This document shows, in pieces, positions 1-7,488 of a DNA stretch of 56,486 nucleotides. This stretch comes from Candidatus Aphodenecus pullistercoris. Lineage in GTDB: Bacteria; Spirochaetota; Spirochaetia; Sphaerochaetales; Sphaerochaetaceae. The first letter of the stretch is position 1. Every line of letters starts with the position of its first letter. Location of the stretch: assembly GCA_017694495.1 (NCBI GenBank), contig JADIMU010000012.1, forward strand, positions 1 through 56,486, in the 5' to 3' direction. The notes under the pieces are model-generated. The model had not been told where the DNA came from, searched no databases, and saw only the letters and a list, made by a program, of their open reading frames with translations. A program made the position numbers and the translations under genes.

Positions 1-1
1 A

Positions 2-250
2 CTGGACTGGATGGTGGCCGAGGATCCCTATGCTGTGTCGCTTGCCAACGCCATCAACGAGATGAACAAGAATGCCAGGGAGATGGGAGCGGCCTTCGTG
101 ACCTTCCCCTCGTATACTGTTGAGGTCATCGACGGAGAGGTTGTGACGACGGCAAGCGCAGTGGCGGTGAAGCTCGTCGACCATGAGGTGGCGCCTGTCG
201 TCGAGGAGGTTCCGACCGTGGCGGTTGATGCCACAGTGGACGTCCAGTAA
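2..250 (+). CDS. lipoprotein paralogue, C-terminal part (5' truncated by window edge)
   Basis: This is the C-terminal part (about 82 residues) of a protein whose start lies before the window. The frame is open from base 2 and ends at TAA 248-250. It is closely similar to the C-terminal half of the lipoprotein at 1042-1581: both share the LDWMV..EDP start, an amphipathic helix rich in Ala and Asn, the GAAFVTFPSYTVE block and a final ATASAxAVKL-like strand. I therefore infer that it is also an exported lipoprotein, although its signal peptide is not visible. The two paralogues flank the barrel-like gene at 353-1024, which suggests a local duplication. The function of this family is not known to me; the alternating strand-helix-strand pattern suggests a small alpha/beta domain. 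Confidence 0.75.
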   Translation: MDWMVAEDPYAVSLANAINEMNKNAREMGAAFVTFPSYTVEVIDGEVVTTASAVAVKLVDHEVAPVVEEVPTVAVDATVDVQ

Positions 251-270
251 GAGGGAAGTGGCTTCCCTGA

Positions 271-289
271 TTCCGACTTGAAATCGGGA
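271..289 (+). other. small hairpin with CTTGAAA loop after the first paralogue
   Basis: The arms 271-276 and 284-289 pair, with one G-U pair, around the seven-base loop CTTGAAA. A hairpin with the same loop but a different stem follows the second paralogue at 1584-1600. No T-run follows, so this is not a classical terminator. Confidence 0.4.
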
Positions 290-352
290 GAAGGGGAGCC
301 TCCTGTCCACTACGGGCCTGGAAAGCCTGAGGTGGATGGGAAGGAGGGACAA

Positions 353-1024
353 ATGAAAAGGAAACTCGCACTTCTACTGGTCGTGGCCATCGTCCTCGCT
401 TGCCAGCTTTCCGCGGCAGACCATTATGCCTATGGAACACCGCTTGGCATGAGAATCCTGGTCGATCCGGCCGCAGTTTCTTATGATGGGATGTACGGGA
501 ACAGGCACGGTTCGCTTGCAAGCATAGGCTACGACTTCTCGGCAAACTACATGGGCTTCTTCTGGGCCTCCGGCACGCGTGCCGCAGTGGAGGGAGGGCC
601 CCTTTCCATCGACGGCAGGACATCATCCTATGGTCCGGAGCGCTACAGCCCGGCTGGCGGGAGCTTCCTGACGCCGACGAGCCCTGAGGTCGAGACCGAC
701 GCCTGGAAGAACATCGGTGTCAATGCCCAGGTCGATATCTTGACGAGCGGGCCTGTAGACAAGCCGCAGGGAGACTACAGACTGTCCTTCGGAGCCTCGC
801 TCAGGCAGAGCCTTCTGGACAATCTCTTCCTGTACGAGAACTTTGGCCCGACATTCAGGTTCGATGCGACTGTGTTCGGGGTCTATGGAGATGTCGGCGT
901 CGCCTATACGCCGATCTGGGAGCTCACGGTCGTGGGCGGAATCAAGACAGTCATGGAGTTCGGCTCGGACTTCATTCCTGCTTTCGATTTCATCATCTAT
1001 GCTGGAGTCGGCTACGGCTTCTGA
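353..1024 (+). CDS. exported small beta-barrel-like outer-membrane protein (unrecognised)
   Basis: This is a 223-residue protein with an N-terminal Sec signal peptide: MKRK, a hydrophobic core to about residue 18, and probable cleavage near LSA-AD. The mature part is rich in alternating aromatic and polar strands (YDFSANYMGFFW, YRLSFGASLRQS, FGVYGDVGVAYTP, FDFIIYAGVGYGF). It ends in a C-terminal Phe, which is typical of outer-membrane barrels recognised by BamA. I chose the ATG at 353 because AAGGAGGG lies at 341-348; the frame is open upstream to a TTG at 278 without a good ribosome site. It sits between two paralogous lipoproteins and is probably co-transcribed with the one at 1042 (17-base gap). 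A Cys lies in the signal core (VLAC), so a lipoprotein reading is possible but less likely. No family was identified. Confidence 0.7.
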   Translation: MKRKLALLLVVAIVLACQLSAADHYAYGTPLGMRILVDPAAVSYDGMYGNRHGSLASIGYDFSANYMGFFWASGTRAAVEGGPLSIDGRTSSYGPERYSPAGGSFLTPTSPEVETDAWKNIGVNAQVDILTSGPVDKPQGDYRLSFGASLRQSLLDNLFLYENFGPTFRFDATVFGVYGDVGVAYTPIWELTVVGGIKTVMEFGSDFIPAFDFIIYAGVGYGF

Positions 1025-1041
1025 GAGGGAGATAAAGGAAA

Positions 1042-1581
1042 ATGAGAAAGAGAATCGTATTCGTCGCGTTTCTGGCCGCGACACTTGTGATGCTGGCATC
1101 GTGCTCGTCTACCGCCGATGAGCCTAGGATGGGAGCCATGGGCTACTTCCCTGTGAGGGAGGTCGAGGTCATGGGTCTTGACGACCTGCAGAGCGGCAGT
1201 TTCGAGGTCATCGGTACTGTCATCGGAGAGGGCAGTGTCGATGCGGACCATGCCGATGTCGGAGACAGCATGGGCTATGGCTCGCTGGAAGTCATGGACG
1301 TGGACAGGATGTACTATGGACTGGACTGGATGGTGACTGAGGATCCCTGTACGGTGGCGCTTGCCAATGCTGTCAACGAGATGATCAAGAACGCGAGGTC
1401 GATGGGCGCTGCCTTCGTGACCTTCCCCTCGTACACTGTTGAGATCATCGATGGAGAGGCCGTGGCGACAGCCAGTGCGATAGCCGTGAAGCTCATCGAC
1501 TACAAGGCTGTGCCAGTCGTCGTGGCTGAGACCGAGGCCGACTATACTGTCAAGGTTGACGCCACAGTCAGCGGAATCTGA
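1042..1581 (+). CDS. small lipoprotein, paralogue of the gene at the window start
   Basis: This is a 179-residue protein with a lipoprotein signal: MRKR, a hydrophobic stretch, then the lipobox LASC with Cys at about residue 21, followed by SSTADE. After a short linker the domain starts with VREVEVMGL and FEVIGTVIGEG strands. A helix follows (VALANAVNEMIKNARSMG), then GAAFVTFPSYTVEII and a last strand ATASAIAVKL. The second half is nearly duplicated in the gene truncated at base 2. It lies 17 bases behind the barrel-like gene and is followed by a strong terminator, so it is probably the last gene of this unit. A role in the periplasm or at the inner leaflet of the outer membrane is inferred only from the lipidation signal; the family is not recognised. 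Confidence 0.8.
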   Translation: MRKRIVFVAFLAATLVMLASCSSTADEPRMGAMGYFPVREVEVMGLDDLQSGSFEVIGTVIGEGSVDADHADVGDSMGYGSLEVMDVDRMYYGLDWMVTEDPCTVALANAVNEMIKNARSMGAAFVTFPSYTVEIIDGEAVATASAIAVKLIDYKAVPVVVAETEADYTVKVDATVSGI

Positions 1582-1583
1582 GC

Positions 1584-1600
1584 CAGGACTTGAAATCCTG
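1584..1600 (+). other. small hairpin with CTTGAAA loop after the second paralogue
   Basis: CAGGA 1584-1588 pairs with TCCTG 1596-1600 around the loop CTTGAAA, three bases after the stop codon. The loop is identical to that of the hairpin at 271-289 while the stem differs with compensation. Confidence 0.4.
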
Positions 1601-1612
1601 CGCCTTTGTGGG

Positions 1613-1660
1613 GAATCCTCCCTGTGCCCTTGGCATGGGGAGGATTCTTCCATTGCATCG
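1613..1660 (+). terminator. strong terminator after the lipoprotein gene
   Basis: GAATCCTCCC 1613-1622 pairs perfectly with GGGAGGATTC 1638-1647. The stem continues through two wobble pairs and TGCC/GGCA to a three-base loop, about 16 pairs in all, and a T/C-rich stretch follows. From here to the minus-strand gene ending at 1866 I see no gene. Confidence 0.75.
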
Positions 1661-1865
1661 TTTCTTTTCACCGGTGTCATAGCTGTTGAAGCGGGATACA
1701 TCTCGACAATCCGACAGAATCGGGGCCTTCATTCCACTGATGGGGGCCCTGATTCCATACTCAGGAGTGCTGTCGACAGGATCCTTGCCTGCCTGATGTC
1801 GACCACCTGGCAAGGGTCCACAGCCCGCGATGGTGCCGCCTCACCCTCCAGTCAAATGCGGCGCT

Positions 1866-2408
1866 TCACTTCAGGATCTCTTCCTTCGCCTTTCTCGGAC
1901 GGGGGGCCGGAATGGAGGCGGGATGGCCGAGTGCGATTGCGCTGACGAGTTCCAGACCCTCCAGCGAGAAGGCTTCGAGGATCTTCTCCTCAGTGTAGAC
2001 CGTGTCGCAGATCCATAGCGTCCCCAGACCAAGCGAAGTCGCCTGGAGGCAGAGGTTCTCGATCGCGGCGCCGAGGGAGAGGAGGTCCAGACGGTCCCAG
2101 AGCGCGTCCTTCTCCTTCAGACAGAGGATGAGCCTGTCGGATCCCTTGATGACCTTGGCCGTGACGCGGCTCGTGCGGCAGAAGGAGGGCAGGTGTGAAG
2201 TGTCTCCGTCGAAGAGCGATAGCATGATGTCCGCAAGGTGGTCCTTGTCGTCTCCATCGAGCACTTTGAAGACCCAGTTCTGCCTGTTGTGGGCCGAGGG
2301 CGCGAGCCTCAGCGCCTCTATGAGGAGGTCGAGGTCGCTGTCGCTGACGCGCTCGTGTGTGAAATGCCTTATGCTCCTGCGCTCTGCTATCGCCTGTCCT
2401 GCTTCCAT
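1866..2408 (-). CDS. nitroreductase family protein
   Basis: This is a 180-residue FMN-dependent nitroreductase-fold oxidoreductase. It shows the family N-terminus with paired arginines (AERRSIRHF, residues about 8-16), the APSAHNRQNW segment that lines the FMN site, and the late GLGTLWICD motif in which the family keeps its second flavin-binding segment. The substrate cannot be told from sequence; such proteins reduce nitro compounds, quinones or enones with NAD(P)H. The length is at the short end of the family. A clear GGAGG lies 7 bases before the ATG at 2408, inside the upstream nucleotidyltransferase gene, with which it overlaps by 22 bases. It is the last gene of the AEC transporter - nucleotidyltransferase - nitroreductase operon and is probably translationally coupled. 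Confidence 0.85.
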   Translation of the reverse strand: MEAGQAIAERRSIRHFTHERVSDSDLDLLIEALRLAPSAHNRQNWVFKVLDGDDKDHLADIMLSLFDGDTSHLPSFCRTSRVTAKVIKGSDRLILCLKEKDALWDRLDLLSLGAAIENLCLQATSLGLGTLWICDTVYTEEKILEAFSLEGLELVSAIALGHPASIPAPRPRKAKEEILK

Positions 2409-2965
2409 CCAAGTTCCTCCAGCATCCTTTTGAAGTCTTCATCCGTGTCCACATCCCTGACCGCCGACTCTCCCGCCTCGTAGAAGCGGTGGTCCAGCCT
2501 TTCCATCAAGGTCTTCACTCTGGTGTGCGCTTCCTTCCTGTACTCCTCAACAAAGCGGGCCGAGAGTCCTGCCGGGTGGCCGATCTGGCCATGGAAGACC
2601 GGTCTGGCGGCATCATGGCCTTCCAACATCCTTTCACATAGGCTGTAGTCGTCTGCCGTGAGGAGGTAGAGGTCCGCAGGGCAGACGAGCATCGGGCCCG
2701 GGAGTGTGGTGAGGGCCTTCCTGAGGCTGGTCTCCTGGCCTTGCATGTAGTCGGGGTTGTGGAGGGGCTTGGCTCCATTGGCTTCGGCGATTGCGGTGGT
2801 CGTGTTGGCCTCGTGTCCAGTCACGACCCAGACTTCCTGTGTGAAGCTTCCTGCCGTCCTTATGGCGCGCTCCAGGACAGTCGTCCCGTCGGGCAGTGGC
2901 AGTGTGAGCTTGTTGCCGACCGTCAGCCTCGAGGAGAGGCCTGCCGCGAGCAGTATGACCTTCAT
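2387..2965 (-). CDS. MobA-like nucleotidyltransferase (MocA/CTP:molybdopterin cytidylyltransferase-like)
   Basis: This is a 192-residue NTP-transferase of the MobA/MocA type (GT-A fold). The N-terminus carries the nucleotide-binding signature LAAGLSSRL and a lysine at NKL. A conserved acidic segment CPADLYLLT sits where the metal-binding CDQP motif is usual, and GHPAGLS near residue 133 matches the GHPxxxS of cytidylyltransferases. This group transfers CMP or another nucleotide to a phosphate acceptor such as molybdopterin. No molybdenum genes are visible in this window, so the acceptor here is open. Its ATG overlaps the stop of the transporter gene as ATGA (2962-2965), and its own end overlaps the nitroreductase, which shows a compact operon. 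The replacement of the usual DQP by ADL is a point to check. Confidence 0.75.
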   Translation of the reverse strand: MKVILLAAGLSSRLTVGNKLTLPLPDGTTVLERAIRTAGSFTQEVWVVTGHEANTTTAIAEANGAKPLHNPDYMQGQETSLRKALTTLPGPMLVCPADLYLLTADDYSLCERMLEGHDAARPVFHGQIGHPAGLSARFVEEYRKEAHTRVKTLMERLDHRFYEAGESAVRDVDTDEDFKRMLEELGWKQDRR

Positions 2966-3870
2966 AGCACTACGAAGAGCAGCGGCATCAGGGCCAGTGC
3001 GATGATGATGGAGACCGTGCTCGCGAATCCTACGAGCTCGACGTCGCCTTTGAGGGAGGCTACGAAGGCGGGGCTTGCCGAACTTATCGGGACGAAGGCC
3101 GTGATGGCCACAGCCTTCCTGACTTCGTAGGGGAAGGGCGTGAAGAGGAAGAAGACGATGGCTATGGCCGCCGCGAGGGCAAGACGCAGTCCATTGACGA
3201 TGGCGACTTCCTTGATCCGGGAGCGGTCGAGGCTGAATTCGAGCATCAGGCCGATCATGATCATGGCCAGAGGTCCGTTTGCTGGGCTGATCAGGCCTGC
3301 GAAGTCGAAGATGATGTCAGGCAGCCTCAGTCCAAGCTTGCTTATGAGGAGCATGATGCAATAGACGGTGAAGGCCGGTTTCGTGAAGATTGTGAGCACG
3401 CTCGACAGCGCGCTTCTGGCCGGCTTCTGGCCTATCATCATCGAAGTGACGACGAAGTTCAGTCCGAGGCACATCGGCGAATTGCCCATGTCGAAAAGGC
3501 AGGTCGCGACGACGCCTGTGGCGCCCAGGATGCCCGAGACGAAGGGCAGGGTGAAGTTGCCGATGTTGTATGCCGGCAGCTCGAGCATGTAGTAGATCCG
3601 CTCCTGTCTGCTTCCATGACGGCTGAGGAGCCAGCCTGCGGCGAGCATGAGCCAGTTCGCGGCGAAGGAGACCAGCGGTATGGCCATGTAGGCCCAGTCG
3701 AAGGTGAAGGTCCTGAAGCTCACGAGTATGGCCGCAGGCAGTGTGATGTTCAGCACTACGCGGGCCAATGCCACGCCGTCTTCCTTGCTCAGCGCTCCCG
3801 TCTTCTTCACTGCGAAGCCCAGGACGACCAGCAGGAGGAAGAAGCACGCCCTTGTCAGTATCTCAGCCAT
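2962..3870 (-). CDS. AEC (auxin efflux carrier) family transporter
   Basis: This is a 302-residue integral membrane protein with eight to ten hydrophobic segments across its length. It starts with the family-typical N-terminal segment (a TM helix, then KKTGALSKEDG and LARVVLNITLPAAILVSF). The second half repeats this with NGPLAMIMIGLML, and the C-terminal part holds the SSASPAFVASLKGD loop. AEC members export or import small carboxylates such as malate or malonate; the substrate here is unknown. It is the first full-size gene of the minus-strand operon. The Shine-Dalgarno before ATG 3870 is weak, while a short ORF 18 bases upstream (3889-3948) has a strong one, so coupling is possible. The family call is firm; the substrate is not. 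Confidence 0.85.
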   Translation of the reverse strand: MAEILTRACFFLLLVVLGFAVKKTGALSKEDGVALARVVLNITLPAAILVSFRTFTFDWAYMAIPLVSFAANWLMLAAGWLLSRHGSRQERIYYMLELPAYNIGNFTLPFVSGILGATGVVATCLFDMGNSPMCLGLNFVVTSMMIGQKPARSALSSVLTIFTKPAFTVYCIMLLISKLGLRLPDIIFDFAGLISPANGPLAMIMIGLMLEFSLDRSRIKEVAIVNGLRLALAAAIAIVFFLFTPFPYEVRKAVAITAFVPISSASPAFVASLKGDVELVGFASTVSIIIALALMPLLFVVL

Positions 3871-3888
3871 GGCTGTGATGTTAACCCA

Positions 3889-3948
3889 TCAAGGCGCCTT
3901 CTTTGAAGCCTTCGGCCGCTTGCCATTCCGCTTCTTGTCATGATGCAT
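3889..3948 (-). CDS. possible 19-residue basic leader peptide before the AEC transporter
   Basis: This short ORF of 19 codons plus a stop encodes a peptide with 7 Lys, 2 Arg and 2 His. It begins MHHDKKRNGK and ends at TGA. A perfect AAGGAGG (plus-strand 3954-3960) sits 5 bases before its ATG, which is better than the site of the transporter gene that starts 18 bases downstream. It could be a translated leader that couples or regulates the transporter operon, or a short conserved basic protein of unknown role. There is no homology evidence; the support is only the start signal and the position. Confidence 0.4.
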   Translation of the reverse strand: MHHDKKRNGKRPKASKKAP

Positions 3949-3997
3949 GGCGCCCTCCTTTCTTGATGGACGGCACACACATCGCTAGAATCGTGCC

Positions 3998-4681
3998 ATG
4001 ACAGCCACGATAGTCAATGCAATCGCCGTCCTCCTGGGCACCGCACTCGGTCTGCTGCTCAAGAAGAGCATCTCGCCTTCCTTCCGCACCATCGTCATGA
4101 CATCCAGTGGTGCCATCACGCTGATCCTCGGCATTCAGATGGCCCTCACGATGGGCTCGGCCATAGCCGTCCTCTTCTCCCTCCTCATCGGAGGCTTCAT
4201 CGGCTATGCGCTGCGGATCGAGGACCGGGTCCTCGCCCTTGGACAGAAGATCGGCGGCAAGGGTGCCGACGGCGACTTCGGCAAAGGCTTCCTCAACGCA
4301 TCCCTCCTCTTCTGCACGGGCAGCATGAGCATCGTGGGCTCGATAGAGGCGGGAACCACCGGCGACTGGGAGCTCATCCTCGTCAAGAGCATAATGGACG
4401 GCTTCATGGCCATCGTCTTCGCGGCGAGCTATGGCCGGGGCGTGGCCGCCTCGGCCCTCACAGTCCTGGTCTACCAGGGCTTCTTCACCCTCCTGGGCGG
4501 CTGGATCGGCCCCATACTCGGCGATGCTGGCATCACGGCGATGTCGGCGACGGGAGGCGTCCTGCTCGTCTTCCTCGCCCTGGGCCTGCTGGGCATAAAG
4601 CAGATCGAGACGGGCAACTTCCTTCCCGCCCTCGTCCTGGCCCCGGTGATGCAATACCTCTATTCCCTGCTCCCCATTTAA
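3998..4681 (+). CDS. DUF554 family membrane protein
   Basis: This is a 227-residue polytopic membrane protein with about seven hydrophobic helices. The N-terminal helix with GTALGLLLKK, the segment GAITLILGIQMAL, the LLIGGFIGYALRIEDR loop, FCTGSMSIVGSIEAG and the C-terminal NFLPALVLAPVM stretch match the DUF554 (YdfK-like) family as I know it. Its function is not established; proposals include a small-molecule transporter or channel. It is divergent from the transporter operon on the left and convergent with glgP on the right, so it is a single-gene unit. The spacing to the AEC unit (about 50 bases to the short ORF) leaves room for divergent promoters, but I could not name convincing hexamers. 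Confidence 0.85.
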   Translation: MTATIVNAIAVLLGTALGLLLKKSISPSFRTIVMTSSGAITLILGIQMALTMGSAIAVLFSLLIGGFIGYALRIEDRVLALGQKIGGKGADGDFGKGFLNASLLFCTGSMSIVGSIEAGTTGDWELILVKSIMDGFMAIVFAASYGRGVAASALTVLVYQGFFTLLGGWIGPILGDAGITAMSATGGVLLVFLALGLLGIKQIETGNFLPALVLAPVMQYLYSLLPI

Positions 4682-4689
4682 TGAAAGCA

Positions 4690-4718
4690 AGGCCGGCGCC
4701 ATATGCTGACGCCGGCCT
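4690..4718. terminator. bidirectional terminator between the DUF554 gene and glgP
   Basis: AGGCCGGCG 4690-4698 pairs with CGCCGGCCT 4710-4718 around an 11-base loop, between two convergent genes. On the minus strand the hairpin is followed by TTGCTTTC, which makes it more convincing for glgP. Confidence 0.65.
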
Positions 4719-4744
4719 CATGGAACCGTCTCCTGTCGGAGAGG

Positions 4745-7291
4745 CTACTTCTTCTTCCTTCCCGTCGTCTCCTTGTTGAAGAGGGGGTTGAAGGCGTCCT
4801 CGAGGACCGAGTCCTTCGTGCTCTTCTTGACAGGGCAGGGGGAGACGTGCCAGATCTCGTCCGCGTACTCCTTGATCGTCCTGTCTGAGGAGAACTTGCC
4901 GCTGGCCGCGATGTTCAGGATGCTCTTGCGGCAGAAGGAGTCGAAGTCGTCCCTGTACAGGTCCGTCGCCTCGTTGTGCCTGTCGTGGTACATCCTCAGG
5001 TCGGCGAAGATGCAATACTTGTCGCCGTACTCGAAGAGGGAGCGGCGCAGGGGCTCGAAGATGCCAGGCTCGTTCAGGTTGAAGTGGTTGTTGTCGACCA
5101 GCTCGACGACGCGCCTGATGAGCTCGTCCTTCTCGACCCAGTCCATAGGCCTGTAGTCCTTCTTGAGTGCGACGATCTCCTCCTCCTTGTGGCCGAAGAT
5201 GAAGATGTTCTCGTCACCGACCTCCTGGGCGATCTCGACATTGGCTCCGTCGAGGGTGCCCATCGTGAGGGCGCCGTTGACCATGAACTTCATGTTGCCC
5301 GTTCCGCTGGCCTCGAGGCCTGCAGTGGAGATCTGCTCGGAGATGTTCGTGCACGGAATGACGTGCTCGGCCATCGTGACGCGGTAGTTGGGCATGAAGA
5401 AGACGGCCAGCTTGCCGCGCACTGCGGGGTCCGTGTTGATGACGTGGGCGATGTTGTTGATGAACTTGATGATCAGTTTGGCGTTGACATAGCCGGGAGC
5501 CGCCTTGCCACCGAAGAGGAAGGTCGTCGGCGGGAAGGAGGCCGCGAAGGCGGCATCGTTCTTCAGCCTGTCGTAGATCATCAGGATGTTGAGGGCGTTC
5601 ATCAGCTGCCTCTTGTACTCGTGGATCCTCTTGACCTGGACGTCCATGATGGTGTCGGGGTCGATGACGATGCCGCTGTCCTTGCGCAGGAAGTCGGCGG
5701 CGCGGACCTTGGCCTCGTGCTTGATCTTCGCGAAGTCCTCCCTGAAGGCCTTGTCGTCGGCGAAGGGCGCGAGCTTCGAGATCTGCGAGAAGTCCGTGAT
5801 CCAGCCGTCCCCGATGGCCTCGCTGATCTTGGCCGCCAGCAGCGGGTTGGCGTCAAGCAGCCACCTGCGCTGCGTGATGCCGTTGGTCTTGTTGTTGAAC
5901 CTCTCGGGGAAGATCATGTTGAACTCGGGGAACATCGAGCTCTTGAGCAGGTCGGAGTGCAGCTGGGCGACGCCGTTCGTGCTGTGCGTGCCGATGATGG
6001 CCAGGTTCGCCATGCGGACCATCTTGGGGTTCGACTCCTCGATGATCGAGACCTTGGCCAGCTTCTCGTTCTGGAGCGGGAAGTAGGAGGCCGCCTTCTG
6101 GATGAAGCGGTGGTTGATCTCGTAGATGATCTGCATGTGGCGCGGCAGGATGGACTCGAGCATCGGGATGGACCACTTCTCGAGGGCCTCGGGCATGAGC
6201 GTGTGGTTCGTGTAGCCCAGCGTCCTGACCGTGATGTCCCAGGCCTCGTCCCAGGAGAGGTCCTCCTGGTCGATCAGGATCCTCATCAGCTCGGGCACCG
6301 CGATCGAGGGGTGGGTGTCGTTCAGCTGGATGGCAGCCTCGTCGGGGAACTTCGACCAGCTGTACTTCTCCTTCCTCTTGAAGCGGCGCACGATGTCGGC
6401 CAGTGAGCAGGCGACGAAGAAGTACTGCTGCTTCAGCCTGAGCTCCTTGCCCATGTAGAGCGTGTCGTTGGGGTAGAGGACCTGGGAGATGTTCTCGGCG
6501 TTGATCTTGTGGCGGACGGCCTCGGTGTAGTCGCCGGAGTTGAACTCCTGGAAGCTGAACTCCATCGGGGACTGTGCGGACCAGAGGCGCAGCGTGTTGA
6601 TCGTCTTGCCGCCGTAGCCGATGATCGGGGTGTCGTAGGCCATTCCGTTGACCTGCTCGGAAGGGATCCACTTGAAGATGTCGCGTCCGTTCTCGCGCAG
6701 GACCTTGACCTCGCCGCCGAAGTAGACGGGATAGACCAGGTCGCTCCTCTTGATCTCCCAGGGATTGCCGTCCTTGAGCCAGTTGTCGGGCTGCTCGACC
6801 TGCCAGCCGTTGCGGACCTGCTGGTTGAAGATGCCGTAGTTGTAGCGGATGCCGTAGCCGTAGGCTGGAATCTCGAGCGTGGCCAGGGAGTCGAGGAAGC
6901 AGGCCGCCAGACGGCCGAGTCCTCCGTTGCCGAGTCCGGCGTCGGGCTCCTGGTCGACGAGGTCCTCAAGCTGGTAGCCCAGGGAGGAGAGGGCCTCGCG
7001 TACGTTCTTCTCGAGGCCGAGGTTGATGATGTTGTTCGTCATCGCGCGGCCCATGAGGAACTCGAGCGAGAGGTAGTAGACCCTCTTGGCGCTCTTCGCC
7101 CTCTGCGTCTTGCGCGAGAGGTCCCACTGGTGGATGATCCTGTCCCTTATGGCCATGGCCAGGGCCTGGTAGCGCGACTCCTCCGTCGTATGGTAGACGT
7201 CTGCGTCGAATGTGTACTTCAGCTGCTCGGCGAAATCCTTGGCGATGTCCTTCGCGGCATGTCCGTATCTGGTGCGGGGTTCTGTTGCCAT
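4745..7291 (-). CDS. glgP: glycogen phosphorylase
   Basis: This is an 848-residue alpha-glucan phosphorylase (GT35), the normal length for the bacterial maltodextrin/glycogen form. It cleaves alpha-1,4 glucan with phosphate to give glucose-1-phosphate in the cytoplasm. The N-terminal region has DWDLSRKT-like helices, then the DAGLGNGGLGRLAACFLDS loop. The C-terminal half contains RIHEYKRQ and the PLP site EASGTGNMKFMVNG, with the cofactor lysine at about residue 668. The start ATG 7291 is preceded by GGAGGG. A sigma70-like promoter lies upstream (7330-7358). It is a lone gene here, with no other glycogen enzymes in the window. The call is secure. Confidence 0.97.
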   Translation of the reverse strand: MATEPRTRYGHAAKDIAKDFAEQLKYTFDADVYHTTEESRYQALAMAIRDRIIHQWDLSRKTQRAKSAKRVYYLSLEFLMGRAMTNNIINLGLEKNVREALSSLGYQLEDLVDQEPDAGLGNGGLGRLAACFLDSLATLEIPAYGYGIRYNYGIFNQQVRNGWQVEQPDNWLKDGNPWEIKRSDLVYPVYFGGEVKVLRENGRDIFKWIPSEQVNGMAYDTPIIGYGGKTINTLRLWSAQSPMEFSFQEFNSGDYTEAVRHKINAENISQVLYPNDTLYMGKELRLKQQYFFVACSLADIVRRFKRKEKYSWSKFPDEAAIQLNDTHPSIAVPELMRILIDQEDLSWDEAWDITVRTLGYTNHTLMPEALEKWSIPMLESILPRHMQIIYEINHRFIQKAASYFPLQNEKLAKVSIIEESNPKMVRMANLAIIGTHSTNGVAQLHSDLLKSSMFPEFNMIFPERFNNKTNGITQRRWLLDANPLLAAKISEAIGDGWITDFSQISKLAPFADDKAFREDFAKIKHEAKVRAADFLRKDSGIVIDPDTIMDVQVKRIHEYKRQLMNALNILMIYDRLKNDAAFAASFPPTTFLFGGKAAPGYVNAKLIIKFINNIAHVINTDPAVRGKLAVFFMPNYRVTMAEHVIPCTNISEQISTAGLEASGTGNMKFMVNGALTMGTLDGANVEIAQEVGDENIFIFGHKEEEIVALKKDYRPMDWVEKDELIRRVVELVDNNHFNLNEPGIFEPLRRSLFEYGDKYCIFADLRMYHDRHNEATDLYRDDFDSFCRKSILNIAASGKFSSDRTIKEYADEIWHVSPCPVKKSTKDSVLEDAFNPLFNKETTGRKKK

Positions 7292-7329
7292 TGCTGCCCT
7301 CCAATGAATAAAGTCAAATCAGCCTTTTC

Positions 7330-7358
7330 ACTATAATAAAGGCCTACATCTTAAGCAA
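7330..7358 (-). promoter_or_regulatory. probable glgP promoter
   Basis: Read on the minus strand, TTGCTT (7353-7358) is followed after 17 bases by TATAGT (7330-7335), about 40 bases before the glgP start. Confidence 0.5.
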
Positions 7359-7429
7359 GTGCTTGGATGCCCTTAGGCAAAACGCATGAAAAAATCCCAC
7401 AAGTGTGCGACATTTCGTCTCCATTTTTC

Positions 7430-7458
7430 TTTACATTCGTCCTTTCGGGGCATAAAAT
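7430..7458 (+). promoter_or_regulatory. promoter of the repeat lipoprotein gene
   Basis: TTTACA 7430-7435 and TAAAAT 7453-7458 are separated by 17 bases, about 30 bases before the ATG at 7489. AAAGGGAG serves as the ribosome site. This is a good match to a housekeeping promoter. Confidence 0.65.
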
Positions 7459-7488
7459 GGTGACAAAACAGAAAGGGAGTAGTGTGTT

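Noticed and set aside
1012-1701. Minus-strand frame across the lipoprotein at 1042
   Set aside because: Antisense shadow without a ribosome site; the plus-strand gene has a signal peptide and a paralogue.
4976-6406. Open frame of 476 codons on the plus strand across glgP
   Set aside because: It is the antisense shadow of glgP with the same Asp/Val/Leu-biased content; no ribosome site.
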